A DNA stretch of 64,000 nt, taken from Trichoderma breve. Its lineage: Eukaryota > Ascomycota > Sordariomycetes > Hypocreales > Hypocreaceae. A model generated the notes under the pieces. That model saw nothing but the letters and a program-made list of their open reading frames with translations, was not told where the DNA came from and did no database searches. Location: positions 2,790,001 to 2,854,000 of the forward strand of contig NW_026611593.1 of assembly GCF_028502605.1 (NCBI RefSeq). Direction: 5' to 3'. Shown one piece after another: positions 22,992 to 35,102 of this stretch. The translations under genes were made by a program, and so were the position numbers. The stretch's first letter is position 1. Each line of letters opens with the position of its first letter.

Positions 22992-25900
22992 TTACTGTAA
23001 GTTGCGGTCTCTCATCTCCCGATCGAGAGTATCGACTTGCTTCGCCGTCAATCTAACTTTGCTGAGCTACTTCAAACGGTTAGCTAAATCAAGGCACCGT
23101 CAGCCGAGTTGTGAAGAAGGATTACGGGAAAGGCTGCGATTTTCAAGGGATTCTCGCACCAAAGCTAATGCTGTTGAAGAATGATCTTCGTCGCCTTCGG
23201 CTGCGTCATCTAAGCCGGTGGTTCTGCTGCTGTTGGATTTGTACAGAGCGGCTTGAGCCTATTCGTGATGGTTGGTGTTAGTTATGAGAAAAAGGGAAAC
23301 ATTGAGTTGACTGGAGTGAGTGCATGAAAACTTACCTCAGCTTCAGCCAGCTCTGCGTTCTTGATCTTGAACTGGGCCAGCAGTTGATCGTACTTGTCAT
23401 CTGCGTCCTCGAGCTTCTTCATGAACTGCTCAACTTGCAACTGTGACTCGGTCGACTTCTTGTTAGCCTCCTCCAGCAGCGTAGTCATGCTGTCGTTCAA
23501 GTCATTATAGTCATTCCGAGCGACATCTTCCTTCTTCTTGAGCTCAGCCTGGGTGGCTTGCAACTCTGCCCTGACGGAAGCGAGCTCGGCCTTGAGGTTG
23601 TTGAGAGCCGTTGAATCCTGGGGCCTCTTGACGGCATCCAACTCAGCCAGCGCCATCATGCGCTCCATCTTCTCCCCGGCAAGCTGCTGGTTGGCCTCGT
23701 CGGCCTCGGCTTGGGCGGCAACGAGCTGCTCCTGCATCTTTTGCAGAGACTCCTGGAGGCTTCCGGCGGTGGCAGCCTGAGCTGACAATTGCTCTTCCAA
23801 GCTGGCGTTCTTGGCCTTGGATTCATCCAGAGCAGTCTCCATCTGCCTGTACACAGCTTGCAGCTCGTCCAGCTGTTGCTTCATCTGTAGCCCTTCTTCC
23901 TTGAGCGAGAAGCTTGCGTCTGTATGCTGAGCGGCGAGTTTCTCAATCTCAGCCGCATGTGTGCCATGCAATTCACGCTTGGCCTCCTCCAATTCCTGGA
24001 TGGTGTTGGCCTTCGTCTTCTCTAGCAGCGCGTTGGCCTCTTCAAGCTTCGACTGCAGCGCGGCCAAAGCTGACTCGTGCTGACCGGTAGCTGTTGTCAG
24101 ATTGGATTGATGGGCAGCAACTAGTTCTTGCTTTTCCTCTTCATGTTGTCTCTTGAGCTCATCCAGCAGCTTCTCATGAGAAATTTGAAGGGACTTGGAG
24201 AACTCGGCAGATGAAGCCTCTCCGTCTGCCAACGCAAGACGCAGCTGCTCATCGCATCGAGCCTTGATGGCATCAAGCTCCTTGACATGAGCATCCAGGG
24301 CTTCTGCGGCACTAGTCTTGGCAGATGTCAACTCCTCGGCGTGAAGGTTTCTGATCTTGACAAGTTCCTCCTCGTATTCCGCTTGCTTGGTCTCGAGAAT
24401 CTTGGCGGCCGACGAATGGCGCTCTTCCGCCTCTGCTAAGGCCTTGGCATGTTGTTCTGAATCTTGGGCCACGGATGACTGAAGCTCGTTGTGCTGCTTT
24501 TCCAACTCCTCAAATCTCCGCTTGAAGAAGGCATCACCACGAAGACTTTCAATTTCGTTTTCGTAGTCTTGAGAAATTTGCTTCAAGCGCTCGTCGTGCA
24601 TGGCCTTCAAGCTGGAGACCTCTTCATCCTTGCTGGTTAGCGTAGCCTTCAACTCCCCAACTGTGCTTTGCAGCTCAGCCTCGCTCTTGCGGGCAGCTTC
24701 AAGCTCCTCATCTCGGGCAGCCAATTCGCTTTGAATCTTCAGCTTATCGCTGTCCGCATTGGCCTCAGCCTCCTTGATTGCTGTCTCCGATGTTGCGAGC
24801 CTGGTCTTGAACTCCAGGATGTCATTTTCGAGATCAGCAATCTTGCCGTTGAGCGCATCGCGCTCAGCCTTGACTGACTCAATGGTTGACTCCAGCTCGT
24901 TTTTCGAAGCAGTTAACTCGTCAACCTGCTGCTGTAGGGTTTGAACAGTCGCCTCATACTTGGATTGCAAATCCGCCACCGCAGTGTCTGACTCTGCCTT
25001 GTCGGAGACGGAAGCCTGCAGCTTCTCGACCTGGGCAGCATAGTCACGGATGGCTTGCTCATATTCGCTCTCTTTTGCCTTGAGCTTCTCCTCACCTTCA
25101 AGCTTCACACTCTCAAGCTCTTTCTGCAGCGCATCGCGAGCCTCTGCTGCCTGTGCCTCTGCGGCCTTGAGCTTCTCCTCGCTGTCCTGCTTTAAACTTT
25201 CCAGCTCCTTCTGCAGCGCATCGCGAGCCTCTGCTGCTTGGGCCTCTGCAGCCTTGAGCTTCTCCTCGCTTTCGTGCTTAAGACTTTCCAGCTCCTTCTG
25301 CAGAACATCTAGGGCTTCTCCGCCTTGGCTTTCCGTCACCTTGAGCTTCTCTTGGTTTTCGAGTTTCAGGCTCTCAAGCTCCTTCTGCAGAGCATCGCGG
25401 GCCTCTGCTGCCTGGCTCTCCGCCTCCTTGATCTTCTCTTGGGTTTCAAGCTTCAAGGCCTCGAGTTCCTTTTGCAGTGCCTCGAGAGCTTCTCCTCCCT
25501 GGCTTTCTGTTGCCTGAACCCTCTCTTGGTGTTCGAGTTTCAGACTCTCAAGCTCCTTCTGCAGAGCCTCGAGGGTTTCTCCTCCCTGCTCTTTAGCGCG
25601 AGCAGCCTCGGTGAGCTCTGCATCCACAGCGCTAAGCTTGTCAGCTTTCTCCTGCAGCTGAGCCTCCAGATCGCGTATGATGGCATCGTAATCAGTCTTT
25701 GGTCCATCTGGCGCATCCTTTTGCTCCTCGTTGGAACCACCGTCCTCTGCTTGCTGGCCGCTGGTTTCGAGTTTCTGGCGAAGTTCTGCTACAGTGCTTT
25801 CGAAAGTAGTCAGTTCTGTTTTGAGAGACTCAATTTCTTTGTCCTTGTCGGCTAGCTTGGAGTTTAACTCGTCAAGTTTGGGGCTGTCAATGTGCGCATC

Positions 25901-26470
25901 GCGAACTGAAGTCCGTGTGGATGGTCGTGAGGCCCCAGTGACTATGCCCGGTGCAGCTGGTCTCTTCCGTGCATCGGCCGCGGCACTCGATGAAATAGTG
26001 CTTCGAGAGACTGGTGTTCTGGTCGAGGCTAGCGACTCGGAGCTCCCGCTCGGCTTGGTCCGTTGACCAACAGTGGGCTTGGGACTTGCCGCACCAACAC
26101 CAACGGTAGATCGACGGGCGGTCGCGGTAGTGGACGTCGCACCGGCCTTTTTCTCTGCTGAACCCACGGTGCTCTCTCTTCGCGATGCAGATTTGACGGC
26201 ATCGTCGCCCGCACCGACGCTGGCACCGCTTCGATGTCCCAGCCCGGACGTGGAAGCAGTAGATCGGTGTACCGAGGGAGATGAACGAGTGTGCGTCTTG
26301 TTCAAGGCGGGAGATCGAGCACCGGGGCCGACAGAAGTCCTGGCTACTGTCGAGGTAGCCGTTGCGCTGGCATAGCGGGGTGTGGCTCTCTGTGTAGGGC
26401 TAGTTTTGTCGGCAACATGCGACTCAGTCGCCTCAGCCTTGGGGGGAGCGGAAACCTCGCTCTCAGGCAT
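22992..26470 (-). CDS. Large coiled-coil protein with 29-residue repeats
   Basis: Exons 26,470-23,336; 23,258-23,160; 23,066-22,992 give 1,102 residues starting MPESEVSAPPKAE. The first 210 residues are basic and Ser/Thr/Ala/Pro-rich (disordered). Nearly all the rest is heptad-rich coiled coil (LxxKxxEL patterns). Between 25,043 and 25,564 six tandem 29-residue units begin LQKELESLK. I do not recognise a specific family; automatic pipelines tend to call such proteins M-protein repeat or Uso1-like. A scaffold or tether role is inference. Two apparent in-frame stops near 23,100 and 23,070 are removed by a phase-0 intron with donor GTGCGA, a GCTAAC branch point and acceptor GTAG, which joins STALAL to LSKVRLTAKQVD. 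The C-terminal LTAKQVDTLDREMRDRNLQ looks conserved. Confidence 0.85.
25043..25564 (-). repeat. Six tandem 87-bp coding repeats
   Basis: Six units of 29 codons each open with LQKELE and contain a QEK/EEK core and an ESQ/EAQ-xxEA-xx-A tail; the last unit is degenerate. The DNA copies are very similar, so the array arose by recent tandem duplication and may vary in copy number. A period of 29 is not a multiple of seven but equals 7+11+11, a spacing that coiled coils tolerate. Confidence 0.85.
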
Positions 26471-28737
26471 TGTGGTATGAATTATATAGCGCTGGACAAA
26501 CGCGTTAACAGGGCTGGGTCGATCGATAGACAGCGCGGGCACACAGACCTACCTTGGGAACAAGCGCCTTTAAAGTTGATGCTGTCGTTGAATGTCTGTC
26601 TGTCTATCCGTATATGGTCATAACATGCGTATATCGTGGTCGCGTAGATGGAATGAAAACGAGCCCGCCCCGACCTCTGGCGATGAGTTTTCAATATTCA
26701 GGGTCTCCCAGGACGCGAGAAGAACATGGAAAAGATTTGATCCAGCAAAGGAGTATTCTATCGATAGATATACAGGCGAGCTTGGGGGAGCAGTAAAAGG
26801 GGCACCTGAGCTAGCCCCACCGTCTCCCCGCTGCCCCCCTCCAGGGTAAAGCTGCACAGCGCTGGATATTCACACCGATAGATCAAATGTGAAAAAGGAT
26901 GCAACGGAGCTAATGAGCCCATGTGCATGTGAGTGTGCTGCATCCTGACTAAGCTGCGGCCAAGGTATGCGCATGGTGCTAATGTACGAGCATGCAGCTG
27001 TCTCTGGATTGATGGATGAACAGTGACAAGGTAGGGCTTTTTATCTGTCGTTTTTGCATGGGGGAGGCTATCGAAATAAGGTAAAGTGGTGGCTTGAGGG
27101 GGTGGGCATCGACCATTTGTTGGAGGTTGTATCTTATCTATCAAGGTACGTGTCGTGGTTGGCCAAATGTCTTGTAAGCTGAGAGATGTTTTAAATGGCC
27201 TGCTGTAATGATTCTTTTCTTTACTAAGCTGCGATATCTTTACTACTAGAATATGTCTGTGTAGGTATGTAGAGAATACAACCATCGGCTATCGTCAACG
27301 TGGTTGAAAGCATCAACTGCATTTTAAGCTTTTTAGTACCAACTTAGTACCGCGTGTAGCCACAGCCCGCCTTTCGGCCCATGGATCACATCAGTGACAG
27401 TGACACTCAAAGCCGGCGCCTTACTAACAGCTCTAACAAGTTGAATATCTCTCATAATGACTAATGGCCCCACCATCCGACGGCTCCCCAAGCGGATAGC
27501 AAACTTACTTAGTGCTACATACGAGTACAGGCTCGATTCGATTCCATCACTCTTCGGACCTTGCAATGCTCTGAGTGGGCAGCCAGCACCAGTTCCAGTT
27601 CCAGCAACAGTGAACCAGTATTGACTGACCTCTTTGCTGATTGATCCTGTGGCTCCTCTGCTCTGGTCGCTCACGCAGTGACTCGACACTCTTCGTCTCA
27701 GATGAGGAGCAAGTCGGTGCATCGCCAACAAGCGGCGCGCGTCTGCTCTGCTGGGCTCCGATTCCATCTCCAACTCCATCTCGACACCTAAACCTACCTA
27801 AACCGCCCGTTGCTGCACTCAGTTATTACTCGTTCCTTGTCCTCCGTTTTGTTCTTGTCTACTCTACTCTTGTCCTGTGTCTCTCTTATCACACCTGACC
27901 TTATCATCCTCCCCCGTTTTATCTATTCTCGTGCTTCCTGCCTACTAAGCTCGTGCTTGCCCTCCTGATGGCGTAGTTTGGGCATGGCAGAACAAACAAC
28001 GGCAACCGACCACGAAGTGCGACTTCCCGCGGCCTCACCCACGCCCACGCCCTCGCCCAATCCCACCGCTGCTTCAACCGCTGCTTCAACCGCTGTATCT
28101 GCTGCCGCGAGGCCTGTAACGGCCACTGTCCAAAGGTATGAAGCTTGGCTACAGTTGATGTTACAGCTGAAGACCGCACTGCTGGCCCTCCCTTTGACTG
28201 GCGCATTGATCGCCCTTCCTGGAAGCACTGATTTGATTTTGATTTGCTTTGATTTGATCTGCTTTGATTTGACATCTATCATTATCGCCCAACTGCGAAG
28301 CTCTGGCCCTCTCAAACTCTAACTCTTGCCTCTGCACACTTAAGTACTGCCATCGGTAGTGCCGTGGTGGATGAGGTACTTGCTCTGCATGCCGGAGCCT
28401 CCATTTCCCGTCACCTCGCCTGGCCTCGCCTTACCTCGCATCACCTCACCCCAGCATAGACCAGCCAGTGCCGCATCTATTCACTCTGACCCGGGCCAAG
28501 ACAAAAAGAAAGCTGCTGGAGGCACCGTTATCCCTTCACACCCTCGACAAGCACCGCTTCCATCTCTACCCTGGCGCAAGGTCATCTCTTAGCTGCGATA
28601 TCGCCGTTGAGGCAGCATCCTCAACCTCAACATCAACCTCTTCTCTTAACTCTTCCTCCCCGCATCTCCCCACCCCCAAATCCCATTCTTTGTCTGCACC
28701 TTGGGCACGAGCAAGCAGTCTTGTCGGCAAGTTTCTC
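26471..28737. other. Divergent promoter region, including the HECT gene leader
   Basis: This 2.3-kb region separates the coiled-coil gene (-) from the HECT gene (+). Long frames on the minus strand (26,758-27,285 and 27,333-27,779) have no recognisable motif. The right part is a C-rich leader with many ACCTCGC/ACCTCAC words (28,390-28,460). At 27,984 an ATG opens a 50-codon frame ending at a good donor, described separately. Confidence 0.6.
27984..28135 (+). other. Candidate upstream ORF or non-annotated first exon
   Basis: ATG followed by MAEQTTATDHEVRLPAASP and a Pro/Thr/Ala-rich run ends in VQR directly at the donor GTATGA (28,136). If spliced to the acceptor CAG at 28,452-28,454, it would enter the HECT reading frame as S-IDQPVPHLFT and lengthen the protein. 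If not spliced, it is a leader uORF that ends at 28,322. The sequence alone does not decide between these. Confidence 0.35.
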
Positions 28738-31700
28738 ATGTCTCCCAGAATAACCAGATCTTCCGCCCGCCAAGCAGCGAGCCAGGCGGCTCGAGCTCCT
28801 GCTGCCTCATCAGAGTCCTCGGCTCCAACTGCTCCCCCACCACCACCGTCGTCGTCGTCGTCGTCGTCCCGGAAGCGAAAAGTTTCGAGCGCGGAGAAGA
28901 ACCTTGCGACCGGACCCCAACCTAGCTCTTCGGTTCGACGGTCCAAGAGACAAAAGATTCCTGAAGCTGCTGTCCCGCCACCACCACCAGAAACCGTACC
29001 TAATTCATCCCACTCATCCTTGCCGCGGAAGGGGAGGGCTGCAGCGGATATGGATGGCGCCGAGTTAGTCAGAAGATCGTTTCCCTTGGACATACCGCTA
29101 ATCTCTGAGAGCAGGGTGCCTGCTGTAGCCGCCGCCATGGATACGTCTCCCAGTTCTAATACTGGTAGCCGAAGATCAGCTCGAAGCAAGCGAACTTCTA
29201 ACCAGTCCCAAGGTCTGCCTCTACATCTCACAGCATCTGGCTTCCTTGCTAACTCGTTCCCTGAAGCCACCGTAACTTCGATGCCTGCAAGTCGAGATTC
29301 ACAACTATTCACAGGAAATGCTTCCGATCAGGATGCCATTATGACCGGCATGGGCGATGACAAGGATCACTTTTCTTCTTCGTCACCTCATAGGGAAGAT
29401 GCACAATCCTCAAAGATTGGCAAAGGCGATGGTCATGGAGAGGACGATGACTTGAGTAGAGACGGCGGCACAACCTCCATCGAACATGCTTCATTCAACG
29501 ACGACGATGAAGACGAAGAGGACGAAGAGGAGGACGAGGACGAACATGAAAATGACCACGACAACGAAAACGAGGACGAGGACGACGATGATGATGACGA
29601 TGAAGATGACGACGAAAACGAAGACGATCCCTTTGGCGCTTACGGCGGCCCAGGAGACCATGACTCCGGCCTTTCCAGCACCTTGCGGGCTTTGACCGGC
29701 ATGATGACCGGCTTGTCTAGTCGACTTCGGGAACTTCTTGCAAGTCTACGTAGTGAAGATTCGTCTGTCCAGGTGATCGCTCTGCAAGAGCTGTCCGAGA
29801 TTTTCCTAGTGTCTAATGAAGATAATCTCTCGGGTCACTTTTCTCCCGACGCCTTCGTCAAAGAGCTCGTTCAGCTCATGTCCAAGGAAGAGAGCCCAGA
29901 GATCATGCTCTTGGCCTGTCGCTGCCTTGCGAACCTCATGGAAGCTCTACCCGCAAGCATTGCTAATGTTGTGTATGGAAATGCCGTCCCAGTTCTCTGC
30001 CAAAAGCTGCTTGAAATCTCATTCATAGACCTCGCCGAGCAAGCTCTGAGTACGCTTGAGAAGATCTCAACCGAATATCCTTCCAGTATCGTTCGAGAAG
30101 GGGGGCTTACAGCGTGTCTATCCTACCTTGACTTCTTTGCAACCAGCACGCAGCGAACGGCTGTGACCACTGCGGCCAATTGCTGTCGGAACATTCCCGA
30201 TGACTCGTTCCCTGTGGTTAAAGATGTTATGCCAACCCTCCTGAATGTCCTCAACAGTAACGACCAAAGAGTTGTGGAGCAAGCTTCCTTGTGTGTTTCT
30301 GGCATCGCTGAAAGCTTCAAGTATCACCCATCGAAGCTCGAAGAGTTGATTAGCGTTGACCTTTTGCGCGCAATACTACGCCTTCTCGTCCCGGGGACCA
30401 CCAATCTTATTGGACCTAATATCCATACACAGTTCCTCCGCGTGCTAGCTTTCACCGCCAGGGCCAGTCCCAGACTCTCTTCTGAGCTGTTCAAATTAAA
30501 TGTGGTGGAGACGCTCTATCAGATCTTGACGGGCGTCTCTCCTCCAACAGGGACCGAAGATGTAGCATCCAAGCTGGACAGCGTGATTGTCATGCAGGCG
30601 CTTATTCATCGACCTCGTGAGCAGATTGTGGAAGCTCTCAATGTCATATGCGAGCTGCTTCCGGGTTTGCCTCGCAATGCAGGAGTTGCCGTGGGAGACT
30701 TCATGGAGTTGCACGATGCGATTGAGCCCATTACGCCGTCATCCTTGAGCGGCAGAAGCAACTCGAATCACAACGACCGCCGCCTTGAGCTTTTGGAGGA
30801 CTGCAAGGATCAAGTTCGCCGTTTCGTGCTCATCATATTCCCAACATTAACGGATGCCTTCTCCAGCACAATCAACCTGAGCGTTCGCCAGAAAGTCCTG
30901 ACTGCCCAGATAAAGATGCTCTCCAACTTGGACGAGGGCCTACTTGCGGAGGCATTGGCACCAGTACCTTATGCATCCTTTTTGGCTTCAATTTTGTCAC
31001 AAGAAGATCATCCTTCCCTGGTTATTTTAGGTCTTCAAGCGACTGAGTTACTCCTTACTCGCCTTGACAGCGTTTATCGATACCAGCTTTATCGCGAGGG
31101 CGTGATATTTGAGATACAAAAATTAGCCTTGGATGATGGCCAGCCCAGCATAAAAGAGGATCCTTCCAAATTGAAGAATGGGCCTCGAAGGTTGAGCTTG
31201 CCTGATGCTGGCGATAGCAGCGCGCCGTCATCAGATCATGAATCCGACGACAATGACAATGAAGACGAAGAGGCTGAGGACGAAGGCGCTGCTCATGAGC
31301 ACCACTCTTCTGGTGGCGATGATGAGGATGTCGATAACGAGCTCAACGCTAGTGACGCATCGCCAGCCAGTTCTCGTGGCTCGTCAATGTCCTTGGATGC
31401 CGCATCTCTTCCTTACGTCTCCAATGTTCAACTAATGAAGTCCCGTATCGTCGTCATCGCCAAAAAATTCTTAGAGGCCCACGAGAAAGACGGTCGCAGC
31501 CAAGACATGCGAACGCAGGCCACACAGATACTCGAAACTTTATCTCATCTAGCAGACGAGCTCGAGGCCTTCTATTTGACTCGCACATCCAAGACGTTGT
31601 CTCCGGAAACTGGACGAATGCTCTTTACAAAGCTTTCGTCTTACTTTGACTCCGATATCCTGGAAAGTATTACTAGCGCAGAGCTCCTGGCCTCTGGCAT

Positions 31701-34700
31701 GGTAAGAGTGCTCCTCGCAGTTTTCAGCAATCCCGACGAAGCGCTGGCGCACTCTGCTCAGGCAAGCTTCTTGGAAGTATTCATGAGTCCCCCAACGAAA
31801 TCTAGACCTAGAACTGGCGTCACTGAATCACAAGCCACGCCATTTAGTGTGCTGATTCATAAGCTACAAGATCTGCTCAGTAGGTCAGAGCATTTTGAAG
31901 TTATCACAGTTCATCAAAACAGCTTTGAGGGCAATCGCAGCAGTCCGGCCTCGATGCTGGGCAAGCAACTTAAACTGAGGCTCGTCGCGGACGATGAATT
32001 GTCGATTCCGCGCCCCTATCGAAACATCATGGTGTCCATTCACGCAATTGCTACGTTCAAGTCTCTGGACGATTATCTTCGCCCAAGAATTAGCTTAGCA
32101 GAGCGGCCAAGGATCTCCCGAAGGGATGGACTTTCTAGGGCTCTTGCGGCTATAGCCAGCTCTGGCTTATCCCAGAATCTTACAGCAGGCGCCGGTCTAA
32201 CTGAGCAGCCTCCCGCTCTGCCTGGGACTACGCAACAGCCACCCCTGCCACCGACATCTTCTGCGTCTTCTGGCTCTAGATTCTCTGGAAACATCAACAG
32301 TAAATCAGCCGAGATGTCTGGCGCGCCACCACTTGCCGGACCCTCTAACGACAAAGGATCCTTACGGCGGTCTTCCAGACTCTTCAGATCACCAGCAGAT
32401 GTACCAACTCCCCCGACTCGTCCTCCCGATGAAGACAAGGCGCCGCAGCCTACCTTGGAGTGTGCAGATGAGAAGCAGCTCACTGATGACGAGGACGATG
32501 ACGCTGGTGATAGTACTGCTCTTGATGCCATTGTCGGCGAGCTCGATGAAGACATTGGGGAGAAAGGAGAGGCTGATACTTCTGCCGTCAATCTGGAAGT
32601 CGCTGCTGAGAACACTATTTTGACTCAAAAAGAAGATAACTCTAGAGTTGCGACACCACCGGGAGCAAATCTTCATGGCTACGATCGAGTACTGTATAGG
32701 AACAGTGCTCATGCAGCACCCCACTCTTCATCACGGCATACTTCTTACGCCTCTATACTTCAGACTATCCCCCAAGATTGGCATATTGAGTTTACTCTGG
32801 ATGGCAAGATTATTCCGAACGAGACAACCATTTACCGCGCCGTTCACATGTCGACATCTTCTGCGAATGACCACGGTAATAAAAACATCTGGTCTTCGAC
32901 GCATCCCATCAAGTTTCGAAGAGTTTCTGGGCAGCCCCCTGCAGAGTCCAGGACGACTAGCTTCAACGCCGAAGTTGATGGAGAAATAGATAAAGGGATG
33001 GCGGCTTCACTGGCGAAGCATCCAATCACTGCTTCCATTTTGCAACTTCTCAACATCCTTCATGACCTCAATGCCAACATCGAAGATGTCTTGGTCGAGA
33101 ATCGGAATAGCCTCATTGGCCTGCGCGTTGAGCCGTTGTCTCAGTTTGTGAACACAAAACTTACGGCTAAGCTCAATCGTCAGCTTGAGGAGCCACTGAT
33201 TGTCGCAAGCAGCTGTTTGCCAAGCTGGTCTGAAGACCTAGCACGCCTTTACCCCTTTTTATTCCCCTTTGAGACGCGACACCTCTTTCTCCAGTCGACA
33301 TCCTTTGGGTATGCTAGGTCAATGGCTCGTTGGCAGAATGCGCACTCCACGGATGATAACCGGCGAGACCGCTCCAACGAGCGGCCATTCTTGGGCCGCC
33401 TCCAGCGCCAAAAGGTGCGAATTTCCCGACTTAAGATTCTCGAATCCGCTTTGAAAGTTATGGAACTGTACGGCGCTTCTCAAAGCATACTAGAGGTGGA
33501 GTATTTCGAGGAAGTTGGCACTGGCTTGGGCCCAACTCTTGAATTCTACTCTACAGTGTCGAAGGAATTCTCCAAGAAGAAGCTCAAGCTTTGGCGTGAA
33601 GTCGACTCTGCTGGGTCAGACGAGTTTGTGACCGGCCAGACAGGACTATTCCCTCGCCCACTCAGTGCTGAGGAGGCGACCACACCGAATGGAGAGCGCA
33701 TTCTTCACATGTTTAAAGCTCTCGGAAAATTTGTGGCTCGGTCAATGATTGACTCTCGTATCATTGATATCCATTTGAACCCAATCTTTTTCAGAATCGG
33801 AGATGCCTCTTTGACTGGTGTTAAGCCATCTCTAGGAGCAGTCAAGATTGTCGATCCCGGTCTTGCTCGCTCACTCATAACGATCAAAAAGTTCGTACTG
33901 GCCAAGAAGGAAATTGACGAAGACCCAGCCCGCACGCCTGCGCAGAAAGTGGCAGATACTGAGGGAATTATGATTGACAATATGAGGCTAGAGGACCTCT
34001 GTCTCGATTTTACCCTGCCTGGCTATCCAGATATTGAGCTCCAAGAGCACGGCTCTCTAAAGCGAGTCACCATTGAGAATGTTGATTTATACTTGGAAAA
34101 GGTCATTGACATGACTCTGGGATCTGGCGTCAAACGTCAGATTGATGCCTTTCGCACTGGCTTCTCGCAAGTTTTCCCCTACACGGCACTAAGAGCCTTT
34201 ACGCCAGACGAATTGGTTTCATTGTTTGGCCGAGTAGAAGAGGACTGGAGTCTTGAGAGTGAGTTTACTCTTGGAATATCTTATGGAAATGAACATTTAG
34301 CTGATTTTATTGATCTAGCCCTCATGGATTCGATCAAGGCCGACCATGGCTACAACATGGACAGCCGAAGCGTCAAGAATTTACTGCAGACTATGAGCGA
34401 ACTTGATCTCAAACAACGACGAGATTTCCTACAGTTTACTACGGGCAGCCCAAAGCTTCCCATTGGCGGTAAGTGCTTCTATAGCCGTGAGATGTATCCG
34501 GATATGTGCTTACTGTATACTAGGGTTTAAAAGCTTAACTCCGATGTTTACTGTTGTTTGTAAACCCAGCGAGCCTCCGTACACCTCAGACGCTTACCTT
34601 CCGAGCGTCATGACGTGCGTGAATTATCTAAAGCTTCCAGATTACACTACCATGGATATCCTCAAAAAGCAGCTGTACACTGCAATCAGGGAAGGGCAGG

Positions 34701-34720
34701 GAGCGTTTCATTTGTCATGA
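28738..34720 (+). CDS. ufd4: HECT E3 ubiquitin ligase, Ufd4/TRIP12 type
   Basis: Exons 28,738-34,468 and 34,524-34,720 give 1,975 residues from MSPRITRSSARQ. The family transfers ubiquitin through a thioester in the ubiquitin-fusion and Arg/N-degron pathways. Visible parts are a basic Ser/Pro/Ala-rich N-terminus and a long Asp/Glu run (about residues 255-300, from GAN codon repeats). Armadillo-like helices follow from about residue 320 to 700 (LRELLASLRSEDSSVQVIALQELSE onward), then a second acidic linker. The C-terminal HECT domain covers about the last 400 residues, with EVEYFEEVGTGLGPTLEFY and LGKFVARSMIDSRIIDI. The catalytic Cys is at codon 34,616-34,618 (Cys1942, MTCVNYLKLPDY) and the end is GQGAFHLS. 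The frame stays open upstream to 28,468 from a GTG, and that stretch reads like translated leader. The 55-nt intron restores LPIGG-FKSLTP. Confidence 0.95.
29497..29628 (+). repeat. GAN-codon acidic tract
   Basis: A run of GAC, GAT, GAA and GAG codons coding almost only Asp and Glu with a few His and Asn. Acidic tracts of this kind also occur near the N-terminus of TRIP12 relatives; here it is close to a trinucleotide microsatellite and could vary in length. Confidence 0.8.
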
Positions 34721-35102
34721 GCTGCTGACAATCGAGTCGTGGGACTTGATGTGCGCCATGATGGAGTAAAAGCATAGGTGGTTAGTTACTTAGACGGCGT
34801 GGTTGGACGGATCAGTCTATTAATACCGAATAGTATATTGCGAATGATGAAAAATGTATTAAATGTATGGACTTGGGCGGAGAGCTTTTTGCAAAGTGAT
34901 GAAAGGCCTCAAGGAAGGAATGCACATGTAATGGTAGCGAAAAGCAGGGAAATATTTCCAGCACACAGAGGAATGGGGGTTTGGTCAGAGCAATCACATT
35001 GCCGAACCCGCGGTAAAACTACAGACGTGAACGTTAATTGAGTACATTATCATGATTCAAATCATTTCGTGTGACTATTCAAATTCCAATATGTCGAGGC
35101 TA
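34721..35102. other. Convergent 3' spacer
   Basis: Spacer between the HECT gene (+) and the unknown acidic protein gene (-). It should hold both terminators; I see no gene. Confidence 0.6.

Noticed and set aside
23060..23160. Coiled-coil gene as a pseudogene because of in-frame TGA and TAG
   Set aside because: A frame-preserving intron with donor GTGCGA, a GCTAAC branch point and GTAG acceptor removes both stops and joins conserved-looking sequence.
26758..27285. Minus-strand open frame of 175 codons upstream of the coiled-coil gene
   Set aside because: Composition is His/Thr/Leu-rich without domain pattern or splice context; no family resemblance.
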